DNA from: CBDCYS01 sp965226245
GTDB taxonomy: Bacteria > Acidobacteriota > Terriglobia > Bryobacterales > UBA6623
Assembly (NCBI GenBank): GCA_965226245.1
Contig: CBDDCL010000015.1
Span: forward strand, 3,286,001-3,350,000
DNA length: 64,000 bases
Direction: 5' to 3'
In this document: one piece after another, positions 16,316 through 25,700 of the stretch
Layout: each line of letters starts with the position of its first letter
Numbering within the stretch: the first letter of the stretch is position 1
Position numbers and translations under genes: made by a program
Notes under the pieces: generated by a model
What the model saw: the letters and a program-made list of their open reading frames with translations, nothing else
Database searches by the model: none
What the model was told of the DNA's origin: nothing

Positions 16316-17287
16316 ATGAAAACCATCCCGCCGCTGTGGGGAAGACGCCTGGCGCTGCCGGCGCTAGCGTGTTTTCTGGGCTTCACGGCCTGCCGTCTCG
16401 GCGATCAGGACAAGGCCGAGCTCTTGTTCAGTCAACTGCCCGGCAATCAAGCCATGCAGCTCTATCTCGATGTCGAGCGCTTGCGGTCTTCACCCGGGCT
16501 CGCGGAAATCATCGCCGCCAAACCCGCCGACGCCGGCATGTTCCCTCAAATCAACAGAGAGCTGGGGGTAAATGTCTGGAGGGATGTGGACAGTTTGGCA
16601 GGGTCGCTGGGAACCGGCGCCTTGACACTAGCAGCCTCGGGCAACTTCCGCCAGGCGCGGATACAGCAGCATCTGTCTGATAAAGGAGCCCAGTGCGGCA
16701 CCTTTCTCGGGAGCCCGGAGTGCGTTCAGGAGTCCGCGGGAGCGAATTACATCGTCTGGCTGGGCTCTGCTCAAGAGAATCTCCTGGCGGCGTCAAGCGG
16801 GCCCTCAGTGGAAGCGATTCGGGAACTGCGACGTAACTGGGACCCTTACTATGTATCGCTGGCGTCGGAGATGCGGGCCAGTATGGGGAACGGCGACTTC
16901 TTGTGGATCGGGATCGACCCGCGGCGGCTCGCGGTTGCCATGCGCGCTCCTCCTGAGGACTGGATCAATCTCGGCCTGGTTGCCAACGCCTTACGGCACG
17001 CACATCGAGCCGTGGCGACAGCAGGACTGCGTGCGGACGGGCAGATCGAGTTCCGCCTGCGGGCGTTGTGCTCTTCAGCAGAGGAAGCCGAGACCCAGTC
17101 GTCCCTGCTCAAGGGGCTGTTCAGTTTCGCGGCGGCGGCGCTCGACGCGGGAGGTGGAGAGAAACCGGCGAAGAATAGCTGGAGTGCGTTTCTCCGTTCC
17201 GCGGAAGTGTCGGCTGTCGAGTCGCGAGCCGAAGCCAGAATGCTGCTCGGAGCTGAGCGACTGACTCAGTTACTGACTCTCCGTTGA
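16316..17287 (+). CDS. Putative lipoprotein of unknown function
   Basis: A 323-residue protein beginning four bases after the higA stop. The ATG at 16,316 is chosen because it opens a signal peptide (RRLALPALACFLGFTAC) whose cysteine sits like a lipoprotein attachment site. The rest is soluble, with no domain I recognise. The text resembles the DUF-type proteins that measure protein substrates in Acidobacteria (NQAMQLYLDVERLRSSPGLAEII). Close spacing suggests cotranscription with higBA, but no ribosome site is seen, so coupling or a separate promoter are both possible. Confidence 0.7.
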   Translation: MKTIPPLWGRRLALPALACFLGFTACRLGDQDKAELLFSQLPGNQAMQLYLDVERLRSSPGLAEIIAAKPADAGMFPQINRELGVNVWRDVDSLAGSLGTGALTLAASGNFRQARIQQHLSDKGAQCGTFLGSPECVQESAGANYIVWLGSAQENLLAASSGPSVEAIRELRRNWDPYYVSLASEMRASMGNGDFLWIGIDPRRLAVAMRAPPEDWINLGLVANALRHAHRAVATAGLRADGQIEFRLRALCSSAEEAETQSSLLKGLFSFAAAALDAGGGEKPAKNSWSAFLRSAEVSAVESRAEARMLLGAERLTQLLTLR

Positions 17288-17379
17288 GACGAAGTCAGAC
17301 TTTCGGGCGCGCGAAAAAACAGGCCTGCTAGATACTAGCCCGCTGACTCTGAGGATATTGTTCGTGGAAATGGCGGCAC

Positions 17380-17492
17380 GAACAGAGCCGCGCCCGCAAG
17401 GGTGCGGTCGAGTCTGGCAGTGACCGCATTCCGGTGGCGGCCCCGACGCACTGACTACCCTCGACCGCACCCTTGCGGGCGCGGCTCTGTTC
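17380..17492. repeat. 32-bp perfect inverted repeat in a convergent intergenic region
   Basis: Arms at 17,380-17,411 (starting GAACAGAGCCGCGCCCGCAA) and 17,461-17,492 are perfect reverse complements separated by 49 bases. A second partial pair, TTCGTGG (17,361-17,367) and CCACGAA (17,494-17,500), extends the symmetry. It lies between the convergent lipoprotein and permease genes and could be a REP-like element, a small non-autonomous mobile element or a bidirectional transcription stop. Confidence 0.85.
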
Positions 17493-17521
17493 CCCACGAA
17501 CGAAATTTCAAGTATCTTTGG

Positions 17522-18877
17522 CTAGGTTTCGGCCCTGGCGAACGGCCATTCGCCCTGCTGCTTCGCCGTCACCAAGAACACCATCGCCCCCAGCGCCAGC
17601 GTCCCGATTCCGAACAAGATGAAGTAGGCGCCCAGTGACAGGAATACATACGTATAGCCGACTAACGAGACCAGGGCGGGCAGCGGATACAGCCACATCT
17701 TGAACGGCCGCTCAATATCCTTGCGATGCGCGCGGATCAGAAATAGCGCCACCGTATGACCGATGAATTGCACCAGAATGCGGGCGGCCATCAGAGCTTT
17801 GATGACTGCCTCCAGGCTCAAGAAACTTGCCGCGACGCAGCCGCAACCGATCAGCACCAAAGAGCGGTGAGGAAACTCCATGGTCGGGTGCAGCTCCCCG
17901 AGCCAGCGGAAAAAGACGCCGTCCTTCGCAGCCGCATAGGGCACGCGCGAGTAGCCCAGCAGCAACGCGAAGATCGAGCCGAAGGCGGTCATCACAACCA
18001 TTCCCGCCAGCAGCTTGCCCGCCCAAGCTCCGTAGATCACCTCGACAAACGTTGCGCCCAAGAACTGGGATCCGATCGCTTCCCGCCAAGGGACGACTCC
18101 GATGAAGCCGAACGAAATGGCAATGTCAATTGCGGCAACGCCCAGAATCGAGAACACCACCGCGCGGGGAATCGTGCGGCCTGGATTCTTGATCTCCGAT
18201 CCCAAATAGCAGACTTGGTAATACCCTAGAAACAGGTAGAGCACTTCCGCCGTTCCCTGTCCCAACCCCTGAATGAATCCAAGGTCGATCTTGAATGCAT
18301 CGGGCGGCAAGTCGAAGGCCAGCGCCGCATTGAAGCTCCAGACACCGGAAAGGATCACCCACCCGGTCGTGACCAGCATGACGATCCAAAGCCCGAGCAT
18401 GATCCTGGCGATGTCGGCGATACGGCGGTAAAGCGCGAAAATCAGAAAAACCCCGATGCCGGCCGCGGCGAGTTTCATTTGCAAGTCCGTCATGGCAGGC
18501 CAAAAAACCTTCAGGTAATAGACAAGACCGATGTTGCCTGTCGCGATCTCGAGCGGTCCCGCGAAAAGCACCTGCCAAACAAACAAAAACGCCAGCATGC
18601 GCCCCCAGCGATGCCGGCCGAATCCTTCGCGCAGGAACACATAGGTGCCGCCGGACGCCGGCAGGGCGGCCCCTAGTTCCGCGACGACCAGCCCGTCCGC
18701 CAGCGCGATGATGGTTCCCACCAGCCAAGCCAGGTAAGCCTGCGGTCCCATTAACGTCGCCAAGATCAGCGGAATCGTGATGAACGGCCCGATTCCCACC
18801 ATGTTCGACATGTTGATCGTGGTCGCATTCAGCACGCCCAAGCGGCGCTGCAGTTGAGGAGCGGGTGTGTCCGGCAT
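17522..18877 (-). CDS. APC-family amino-acid permease
   Basis: A 451-residue inner-membrane transporter with about 12 hydrophobic segments. The start of the first helix, LNATTINMSNMVGIGPFITIP, holds the G[IV]G substrate-binding bend typical of the APC/LAT group, and PASGGTYVFLREGFG follows in helix 2. It probably imports or exchanges an amino acid or polyamine. The substrate cannot be read from sequence. It stands alone and is convergent with the upstream lipoprotein. Confidence 0.88.
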   Translation of the reverse strand: MPDTPAPQLQRRLGVLNATTINMSNMVGIGPFITIPLILATLMGPQAYLAWLVGTIIALADGLVVAELGAALPASGGTYVFLREGFGRHRWGRMLAFLFVWQVLFAGPLEIATGNIGLVYYLKVFWPAMTDLQMKLAAAGIGVFLIFALYRRIADIARIMLGLWIVMLVTTGWVILSGVWSFNAALAFDLPPDAFKIDLGFIQGLGQGTAEVLYLFLGYYQVCYLGSEIKNPGRTIPRAVVFSILGVAAIDIAISFGFIGVVPWREAIGSQFLGATFVEVIYGAWAGKLLAGMVVMTAFGSIFALLLGYSRVPYAAAKDGVFFRWLGELHPTMEFPHRSLVLIGCGCVAASFLSLEAVIKALMAARILVQFIGHTVALFLIRAHRKDIERPFKMWLYPLPALVSLVGYTYVFLSLGAYFILFGIGTLALGAMVFLVTAKQQGEWPFARAET

Positions 18878-19438
18878 AGTTAGATTCTTACAGATTGGCT
18901 GGCTGGCGATACCAGGCTTTTCGCTCTGAGTTGTTGGCGTGGGACGCGATCGGGTCCGGGGGAGGGGCCAGGCTTTACGGCCGTGTCAAGTCAAGTGTCA
19001 GGGCAGGCTAAACTAGTTGTCTGACTCCTGCATGCTGCAGGCAAGAGTGCGCCAGTCGAAGGGACGCTCGGAATCGGAGGCAGCGGGGCGATGGCTCGTG
19101 GCCCTCAACGGCCTTCGGTGGACCAGACTTGGGTGTCGGCGGAGGCGCCACCTGAGTTCTATGCAAACCCCGGGCGCCATGGGGTCGCCCTAAGAAACGC
19201 GGAAGCCGAATCGAACTGAGTGAGATTCGTCGTGGAGTAAGTTTGGGTTGCCAAACCCCAGGATCGAGTGTTGCCGAGGGGACCGCAAAAGCGATGCCGG
19301 CAAGCCCGGATGTGAATCCAGATGAGAACGAGGACCACGGCATTTCCTCTTCTGCGAGAGATACGGGCTATAGTCGGCCTAGCTTAGCTGGGCCAAGCGG
19401 ACGATCGGACGATCAGAGTTATGGGAACATAGCGCTTT
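18878..19438. other. Intergenic region between divergent permease and SIS genes, no gene seen
   Basis: About 560 bases without a credible gene. The two open frames that cross it have low-complexity, arginine/proline-rich translations and no ribosome sites. It must contain the promoters of the permease (leftward) and the SIS-domain gene (rightward). Confidence 0.5.
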
Positions 19439-20500
19439 ATGTCTCACATGCTTCGCGAGATCGAGCAGCAGCCGGAAGTACTGGCCCGTACATTCGATCG
19501 CGAGATTGCACACTTCAAGCAATTCCGAAACAGGATGCAGCGAAACCCGCCGTCGCTTGTGGTCCTGGTGGCGCGCGGCACTTCTGACAACGCCGCGTTA
19601 TTCGGCCGTTACCTGCTGGAAGCCTTGGCGGAAATTCCGGTTTCGCTGGCGGCGCCCTCGGTGACCACGCTCTACGGAGCGAAAATCCGCTGGAACAACG
19701 CTCTCGTCGTCGGGATTTCCCAATCCGGCGAGTCGACCGACGCAAACATCTTTCTCGATGCGGCACGCCGCCAGGGAGCATTGACGATCGGTATCACCAA
19801 TCGGGCCGGAAGCTCGATCACTCGTGTCGTCGATGAAGTTTTCCAGGTTCGCGCGGGCCGCGAAAAGAGCGTCGCGGCAACAAAGACCTACACCGCGCAA
19901 CTGCTCATGCTGTATCTGCTGGCCTACGCGCTGGGAGCTCCGATCGCGCCAAGCTACGTGCGGCGCCTTGCCGGGATTACGGATCGCGTTCTCAAGCAAA
20001 AGGACGACGTGGAAGCGCTATCGGACCGCTACCGTTTCATGAGCGACGCCGTCGTCGTGGGAAGGGGTTTCAACTACGCCAACGCTTTCGAGTTTTCGCT
20101 TAAGCTCATGGAAACCTGCTATGTCGTGGCCCAACGTTTTTCCGGGGCGGATTTTCTTCACGGTCCGATCGCCCTGGTCGAACGCGCTTTCCCGGTTTTC
20201 CTGTTCGCGCCTCCAGGACCGACCCATCCCGGAACCGTCGAAATGTGCGAGAAACTTCGCCAACTGGAAGCCGAAACCATCGTCATCTCCTCCACCTCCG
20301 ATCCTCGAGTGCAGGCAGCGGCCACCAGGAAGATTACGATTCCGGGCAAAATACCGGCTCCCCCGAATTGTCCCGAGGACGTACTGACTCCGATTCCTTA
20401 CATCGTCCCGGCACAGTTGTTCGCCGCTTTCCTGGCCCAACAAAAGGGTCTCGATCCGGACCGGCCCAGAACGCTAAGCAAGATCACGAAAACGATTTGA
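19439..20500 (+). CDS. SIS-domain sugar-phosphate enzyme (GlmS-isomerase/NagB-II type)
   Basis: A 353-residue protein made of two SIS domains without the glutaminase domain of GlmS. The phosphosugar-binding blocks are VARGTSDNAA and GISQSGESTDANIFL. The helix with SLKLMETCYV matches the catalytic KxxE of the isomerase half, and the C-terminus DPDRPRTLSKITKTI matches the DxxRPRNLAKSVT tail of GlmS. The likely reaction is deamination/isomerisation of glucosamine-6-phosphate in amino-sugar use. Nearby genes do not settle this. Confidence 0.87.
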   Translation: MSHMLREIEQQPEVLARTFDREIAHFKQFRNRMQRNPPSLVVLVARGTSDNAALFGRYLLEALAEIPVSLAAPSVTTLYGAKIRWNNALVVGISQSGESTDANIFLDAARRQGALTIGITNRAGSSITRVVDEVFQVRAGREKSVAATKTYTAQLLMLYLLAYALGAPIAPSYVRRLAGITDRVLKQKDDVEALSDRYRFMSDAVVVGRGFNYANAFEFSLKLMETCYVVAQRFSGADFLHGPIALVERAFPVFLFAPPGPTHPGTVEMCEKLRQLEAETIVISSTSDPRVQAAATRKITIPGKIPAPPNCPEDVLTPIPYIVPAQLFAAFLAQQKGLDPDRPRTLSKITKTI

Positions 20501-20605
20501 GCGTCGACGGACTGGCAGGCAAACAAGACCAGCGGCCGGACGGTTGGGGTGGAACACGTCCTGGAACAACCCGCCGAAAGGATCCGAACGGAGCAACCGG
20601 GCGGG

Positions 20606-20755
20606 CTAAAACTGCTTCCCTTTGAGCAGACCATAGCCCATGGCAAACAGTCCGGCGAACATCATGCCGACACTCCAGTTTCGAGGCAAGGTGTCCGCGT
20701 AATAGAAGTTACAGAAGACCCATCCGATGGTAATGAAGGCACCGAGCAAGAACAT
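20606..20755 (-). CDS. 49-residue membrane protein
   Basis: A small frame from ATG 20,755 with a GAGG site six bases upstream. The product has two hydrophobic stretches (MFLLGAFITIGWVFCNFYYA and GMMFAGLFAMGYGLL) and ends LLKGKQF. It is preceded by promoter-like sequence (20,781-20,810). An in-frame TAG lies nine codons upstream, so the protein cannot be much longer. I know no named family; it looks like one of the short hairpin membrane proteins common in bacteria. Confidence 0.6.
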   Translation of the reverse strand: MFLLGAFITIGWVFCNFYYADTLPRNWSVGMMFAGLFAMGYGLLKGKQF

Positions 20756-20780
20756 GGTGATCCTCAGGCGTGGATACTTC

Positions 20781-20859
20781 TATAGTGTACGGGCGAGCCG
20801 CTATAGTCAAGTCCTGTTTTCACCTGGGTACGTCTGTACTGGTGAGTACGATCGTACTC
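20781..20859 (-). promoter_or_regulatory. Promoter candidate and 16-bp palindrome upstream of the 49-residue membrane protein
   Basis: On the minus strand TTGACT (20,810-20,805) is followed at suitable spacing by GTACACTATAG, a plausible -10 region. Upstream of it lies the perfect 16-bp palindrome GAGTACGATCGTACTC (20,844-20,859), long enough to bind a dimeric regulator. Confidence 0.45.
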
Positions 20860-20996
20860 GGTAGCCACCGCAAGCCGTCACGAATTGTCGTAAGGCATTC
20901 GGCGTATGGATTCGGCGGAGAGGAGAATACACGCCTTTACACTCAAGCGCGGGGCTGCGGCGAGAGCAGCCTTGGCCGGCCGGCGAAAATAGGTGA

Positions 20997-22023
20997 ATGG
21001 GGTATTTAGTTGACTCCAGTAGCCACAATATGTTGTGGTTGGGGGCATGAAGGAGGACTACCCCCGAAACCTCGTCGAGTTGGAAGCTCGATTCTCGACC
21101 GAGGAGGCGTGCCGGGAGTACCTGCTGAAGCTGCGCTGGCCGGAGGGGTTCGTGTGCCCGCGCTGTGGGATCCAGTCCTCATGGGCCAGCAAACGCAATC
21201 TGCTGCTCTGCGCCGACTGCGGTTACCAGGCCTCGGTGACGGCGGGCACGATTTTCCAGGACACCCGCAAGCCCTTGACGTTGTGGTTCCGGGCGGCTTG
21301 GTGGGTGACAACGCAAAAAGGCGGGGCCAGCGCGCTGGAGTTGCAGCGGGTCTTGGGTTTGGGTAGCTATGTAACCGCCTGGACCTGGCTGCACAAGTTC
21401 CGCCGCGCCATGGTGCGCCCCGGTCGCAATCGGCTGGTCGGCCGGGTGGAGGTGGACGAAACGTATGTGGGCGGAGTCGAAGAGGGCGTCCGAGGTCGCG
21501 AAATGGTTGGCAAAGCGTTAGTTGCGGTTGCTGCCGAGGAGGATGGGCGCGGTATGGGTCGCATCCGGCTCCGTCGGATCGCGGATGCCTCAGCGGCGAG
21601 CTTGGAAGCCTTTGTCGAAGAAGCTATCCAACCTGGCAGCCTCGTGCACACCGACGGCTGGGAAGGCTATGCGGGATTGGAGAACAAAGGATACCGCCAT
21701 GAAGTCACCGTGCTGCGCGGGAAGCGGCAATCGGCGAGTAAGCTGCTGCCGAGAGTCCATCGTGTCGCCTCTCTGCTAAAGCGCTGGCTGTTGGGGACCC
21801 ACCAGGGGGCTGTCAGTCACGAGTATTTGGACTACTACCTGGACGAGTTCACGTTCCGCTTCAACCGGCGGACCTCACGGTCGCGCGGCAAACTTTTCTA
21901 TCGCCTCCTCCAGCAGGCGGTCGCCGCCGACCCTGCTCCCTATAAGACAATGGTCGAGGCCACCAGGGCCGGCACCCCCACCCCCAAGATGTAGTGGCTA
22001 CTGGAGTCAACTAAATACCCCAT
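20997..22023 (+). mobile_element. IS1595-type insertion sequence, copy 3
   Basis: Same 1,027-bp element in the same orientation as the other two. The flanking 8-bp duplication ATAGGTGA (20,989-20,996 and 22,024-22,031) is exact and flush with the ATGGGG...CCCCAT ends. It lies 22 bases past the coxG stop and does not break a recognisable gene. Confidence 0.94.
21035..21994 (+). CDS. IS1595-family transposase, copy 3
   Basis: Identical in translation to the other two copies (319 residues, complete DDE core). It is convergent with the cox operon, so transcription from the element could run antisense into coxG. Confidence 0.93.
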   Translation: MVGGMKEDYPRNLVELEARFSTEEACREYLLKLRWPEGFVCPRCGIQSSWASKRNLLLCADCGYQASVTAGTIFQDTRKPLTLWFRAAWWVTTQKGGASALELQRVLGLGSYVTAWTWLHKFRRAMVRPGRNRLVGRVEVDETYVGGVEEGVRGREMVGKALVAVAAEEDGRGMGRIRLRRIADASAASLEAFVEEAIQPGSLVHTDGWEGYAGLENKGYRHEVTVLRGKRQSASKLLPRVHRVASLLKRWLLGTHQGAVSHEYLDYYLDEFTFRFNRRTSRSRGKLFYRLLQQAVAADPAPYKTMVEATRAGTPTPKM

Positions 22024-22045
22024 ATAGGTGATTCCCAGTAGGACG

Positions 22046-22498
22046 TCAATCAGCCGCGGCCGGAGTGAACTCGGCCGCGAGGGCGGAAAAAAATCTCTTC
22101 GTCATCATTTTCGAGGTCATATCGAGCAATCGCTGACCTACGGCGGCGATCATACCCCCCACTTTCACTTCGCCTTCATAGCTTACGACGGTCTCGGAAT
22201 CGCCGGCGGGCTCCAGTTTCAGTTGTCCGCTTCCGTTGATAAATCCAACCTTACCGCTGCCCGAGACGCGCAGCCGGTAAGAGCTGGGCGGTTGCTGGTC
22301 TTCCAGCGAGACCTTTCCGTCGAACAGACCCTGAACGCTGGCCAGAGCCAGCTTCATTCGCATCTTATATTGATCGTTCCCCAAAGCTTCGAGCGACTCG
22401 CAACCGGGAAGGGTACGAGCCAGCACCTCGGGATCCAGCAAAGCGTCCCAAACTCTTTCCCGAGGCGCCGCAAGCGTGTACTGGCCCTTGATTGTCAC
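22046..22498 (-). CDS. coxG: CoxG-like SRPBCC protein
   Basis: A 150-residue START/SRPBCC-fold protein of the CO-dehydrogenase subunit G family (KGQYTLAAPRERVWDALLDPEVLARTLPGCESLE is the family N-terminus). CoxG proteins are membrane-associated accessory factors; they have been linked to membrane anchoring and quinone handling of the hydroxylase. Its start overlaps the coxM stop by four bases, so translation is coupled. Confidence 0.9.
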   Translation of the reverse strand: MTIKGQYTLAAPRERVWDALLDPEVLARTLPGCESLEALGNDQYKMRMKLALASVQGLFDGKVSLEDQQPPSSYRLRVSGSGKVGFINGSGQLKLEPAGDSETVVSYEGEVKVGGMIAAVGQRLLDMTSKMMTKRFFSALAAEFTPAAAD

Positions 22499-23355
22499 TG
22501 AGCCAGCCCAGCCGCCGCGGCGATGGCGCGCCGCGCAAACACCGCTGCAAGATGGGCGCGGTAATCAGCCGAGGCATGCAGGTCGGAGAGGGCGTCGACT
22601 CCTTGCGCCGCCGATCGAGCGGCAGCGGCAATCGAATCAGCGTTCGCTGGCTGGCCTTCGAGCGCGCTTTCAACACTCTTCGCCCGATAGGCCTTCGAGC
22701 CCACGCCGGTCAGAGCCACCCGAGCAAAGGAAATACTGCCATCGCTAACGCCGATACGCGCGGCTGCCGCCACGACGGCATAGCCCGAAGCCGGCTGTTC
22801 GATCGTTTGGTAGGACGTTCCAACGCCGGATTGCTCCACCGGAACCTCGATTTCGGTAATGATTTCTCCAAGCTCGAGCGCGGTCGTCAACCCATCGACG
22901 ATGAAGTCGTCGATCGCGAGAACCCGTTCGCCGTTCGCGCCCGCCACCTTTACCTTGGCGTCGAGTGCCTGAAGAACCGCGGGATAGTCCGCAGCGGGAT
23001 CCGCGTGAGCGACGCTGCCGCCGATCGTGCCGCGGTTGCGAACCTGGACATCGCCAATGCTGGCCGCTGCTTGAGGAAGCAACGGACACTTCTGTTTCAG
23101 CAGGTCCGACGATTCGACTTGCTGATGGGTCGTCATCGCACCGATGCGGATGTTGCCATTGTCCTCGGCAATGAAATGCAGCTCAGCGATTCCAGCGAGG
23201 TCGACGACTTGGGACGGAACGGCCAGCCGCAACTTCAGAATCGGGATCAGACTCTGCCCGCCGGCGAGCACTTTGCTTTCGGGGTTGCCGGCTAAAAGCT
23301 GCAGAGCGTCCGAGAGCGTATCGGGCGCGGAATAGTCAAAACTGGCGGGGATCAC
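22495..23355 (-). CDS. coxM: CoxM-like FAD-binding subunit of a molybdenum hydroxylase
   Basis: A 286-residue medium subunit that passes electrons from the iron-sulfur subunit to FAD. The two FAD signatures are visible as AGGQSLIPILKLRL (residues about 31-44) and TIGGSVAHADPAADYP (about 110-125). Length fits the family. ATGA overlaps join it to coxL and coxG. Confidence 0.92.
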   Translation of the reverse strand: MIPASFDYSAPDTLSDALQLLAGNPESKVLAGGQSLIPILKLRLAVPSQVVDLAGIAELHFIAEDNGNIRIGAMTTHQQVESSDLLKQKCPLLPQAAASIGDVQVRNRGTIGGSVAHADPAADYPAVLQALDAKVKVAGANGERVLAIDDFIVDGLTTALELGEIITEIEVPVEQSGVGTSYQTIEQPASGYAVVAAAARIGVSDGSISFARVALTGVGSKAYRAKSVESALEGQPANADSIAAAARSAAQGVDALSDLHASADYRAHLAAVFARRAIAAAAGLAQ

Positions 23356-25697
23356 GATTGGCTCCTTTCGTTGATCAGGTTCCAGACTTTTTGAGGGGTC
23401 ATGGGGATGTCGATGTGATCGACGCCCAGCGGGGAGAGGGCGTCAACCACGGCGTTCACAAAAGCCGGAAGAGAACCGATGGTTCCCGCCTCCCCAACGC
23501 CCTTGACGCCCAGGGGGTTGACGGGGGACGGCGTGACCGTTCGGTCCGACTCGATCCATGGCATGTGCTGCGCCTTGGGAATCGCATAGTCCATGAAAGT
23601 TCCGGTGAGAAGTTGGCCGTCCTCGCTGTAAATCACTTCTTCGAGGAAGGCCGGCCCCAGGCCTTGAGCGACGCCGCCGTGAAGTTGCCCGTCGACCAGC
23701 ATCGGGTTAATGACATTGCCGATGTCGTCAACGGCGATGTAACGAAGGATTTTCACCTGGCCCGTGTCGCGGTCAATCTCGACGGTGGCGATATGAGCGC
23801 CAAACGGAAAGGCGAAGTTGGGGGGTTCAAAAAACCGCGTGGCTGAGATCCCGGGTTCGGTTCCCGGCGGAAGATTCTTGGCCATGGCGGCTTCGAAGGC
23901 GAGGTCCTGAAACGTGAGCGTCTTGTCGGTTTCGCTCGAGGAGAACACCCCGCCCGCGAACCCCACGCTTTCCACCGCCACGCCCCCCAGCAGGTGCGCG
24001 GCGTACTTGCTGCCTTTGCTCACGACGTCTTCGAGCGCCAGGTGAACGGCTGTTCCCCCGATCGCCATGCCGCGGCTTCCAAACGTGCCGACGCCGAAGT
24101 GCACCTTGGCCGTATCGCCGTGAATGACGACGATGTCATCCATTGGGATGCCCAGATGGTCAGCCGCCAGTTGAGCGTAGGCCGTCTCTCCGCCCTGCCC
24201 GTGAGGAGAAGCGCCACTCATGATCGTGACCTTCCCTGTTGCTTCGACTCGAACCGTGGCGCTCTCCCAGCCGCCGGCCGGAGTCGCCGGTGACGGACCG
24301 AAAGCGCAAATCTCGCCGTAGGTTGAAATCCCGATGCCAAGCAGCCGGCCTTCGCCCCGGGCTTCTTTTTGTTCCTTCAGGAAGTCTTGGTAGCCGATCA
24401 TGTCGAGCGCAATGTTGAACGCTTTGGCATAATTGCCGCTGTCGTAGCTGAGCCCCGTGGCCGTGGCGAAAGGAAACTCGCTCGCCTCCGGGAAATTCTT
24501 CAGACGTATTTCCGCCGGGTCCATGCCGAGCGTGTCGGCCAGCTTGTCAACAATGCGCTCCAGGACATAGGTCGCCTCAGGCCGCCCCGCGCCGCGATAG
24601 AGATCGGTCGGCGCGAGGTTCGTGAAGACGCCCGTCAAGTCGGCACTGAAGTTCCCTATCTTGTACAAGCCGGGGATCATCAGGATCGAGAGGGTCGGAA
24701 TGATGGGCGTGAGAAGCTGGTGGTGACCTCCGATATCCTGCAGGATCTTGAACTTGATTCCCGTCAAGGTGCCGTCGTTTTTCGCCGCCAGTTCCACATG
24801 GTCAATGTGGCCGCGCCCGTGAGCGACTACTTGGATGCTTTCCCGCCGTGTTTCGATCCACTTGATTGCCTCTTTGAGGTCCATCGCCGCGAAGCAAGCA
24901 AGAGCTTCTTCGGCCCAGACGTTGCATTTGCTGCCGAACCCGCCGCCGACCTCGGGCGCGATCACGCGAAGGTGATTCTCCGGCAGGTTCAACTGCACCG
25001 CGAGCTGGATTTTCAGAAGGTGCGGAATCTGGGTAGACGAGTAGAGCACCAGCTCCTTCAAGCCCTCATCCCACTCAGCCACGACGCCGCGGGTTTCAAT
25101 CGGTGAGGGCGCCAGGCGCGGAACCGTAATTCGCTGGCTGACGACGACGTCGGCCTCGGCGAAAGCCTTCTCGACGTCGCCACCATCCTGGTGGTAGGTA
25201 AACGCGATGTTGTCCGGATACTCCGGGTGAACCCGAACCGATCCCTCCTTCAGGGCCTTCTCGGGATCCGCCACGTAGTCGGTCGCTTCGTAATCGACCT
25301 CGATCAGGTCCAATGCGTCCTGCGCAACGTAACGGTCCGTCGCCACAACCGCCGCTACCGGGTGGCCGACGTAGTACACGCGGTCCTGCGCAAGAATCGC
25401 GTGGTGAGGCACGCGAAGAGTCGGCATCGAGCCGGCACAAGGCACCGGGCCGACGGACTTCACGTCCTCGCCCGTATAAACGGCTCTCACTCCCGGCAGC
25501 GCCGCCGCCTTCTCGATTGAAATGCTCGAAATCTTCGCGGCCGAATGGGGGCTGCGCAGAACCGCCGCGTACAACATGCCCTCGCGCTTGATGTCGTCGA
25601 CGTAGGTAGCGGTACCGGTAATCAGCCGCGGATCTTCGGTGCGCCGGACGCGTTCTCCGACGTAGGCCTTGCGTGGTGTCGTTGTTGTGGTCGCCAT
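23352..25697 (-). CDS. coxL: CoxL-like molybdopterin catalytic subunit, form II type
   Basis: A 781-residue large subunit of the xanthine-oxidase/CO-dehydrogenase family. The active-site loop reads YRGAGR, the form II signature; form I CO dehydrogenases have AYxCSFR. The catalytic glutamate lies in GVGEAGTIGS near the C-terminus, and GGGFGSK and HGQGGET cofactor blocks are present. Form II enzymes include some slow CO oxidisers, but many act on other substrates, so CO oxidation is not established here. The gene is the second of a four-gene coxS-L-M-G operon. Confidence 0.92.
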   Translation of the reverse strand: MATTTTTPRKAYVGERVRRTEDPRLITGTATYVDDIKREGMLYAAVLRSPHSAAKISSISIEKAAALPGVRAVYTGEDVKSVGPVPCAGSMPTLRVPHHAILAQDRVYYVGHPVAAVVATDRYVAQDALDLIEVDYEATDYVADPEKALKEGSVRVHPEYPDNIAFTYHQDGGDVEKAFAEADVVVSQRITVPRLAPSPIETRGVVAEWDEGLKELVLYSSTQIPHLLKIQLAVQLNLPENHLRVIAPEVGGGFGSKCNVWAEEALACFAAMDLKEAIKWIETRRESIQVVAHGRGHIDHVELAAKNDGTLTGIKFKILQDIGGHHQLLTPIIPTLSILMIPGLYKIGNFSADLTGVFTNLAPTDLYRGAGRPEATYVLERIVDKLADTLGMDPAEIRLKNFPEASEFPFATATGLSYDSGNYAKAFNIALDMIGYQDFLKEQKEARGEGRLLGIGISTYGEICAFGPSPATPAGGWESATVRVEATGKVTIMSGASPHGQGGETAYAQLAADHLGIPMDDIVVIHGDTAKVHFGVGTFGSRGMAIGGTAVHLALEDVVSKGSKYAAHLLGGVAVESVGFAGGVFSSSETDKTLTFQDLAFEAAMAKNLPPGTEPGISATRFFEPPNFAFPFGAHIATVEIDRDTGQVKILRYIAVDDIGNVINPMLVDGQLHGGVAQGLGPAFLEEVIYSEDGQLLTGTFMDYAIPKAQHMPWIESDRTVTPSPVNPLGVKGVGEAGTIGSLPAFVNAVVDALSPLGVDHIDIPMTPQKVWNLINERSQS

Positions 25698-25700
25698 CGC

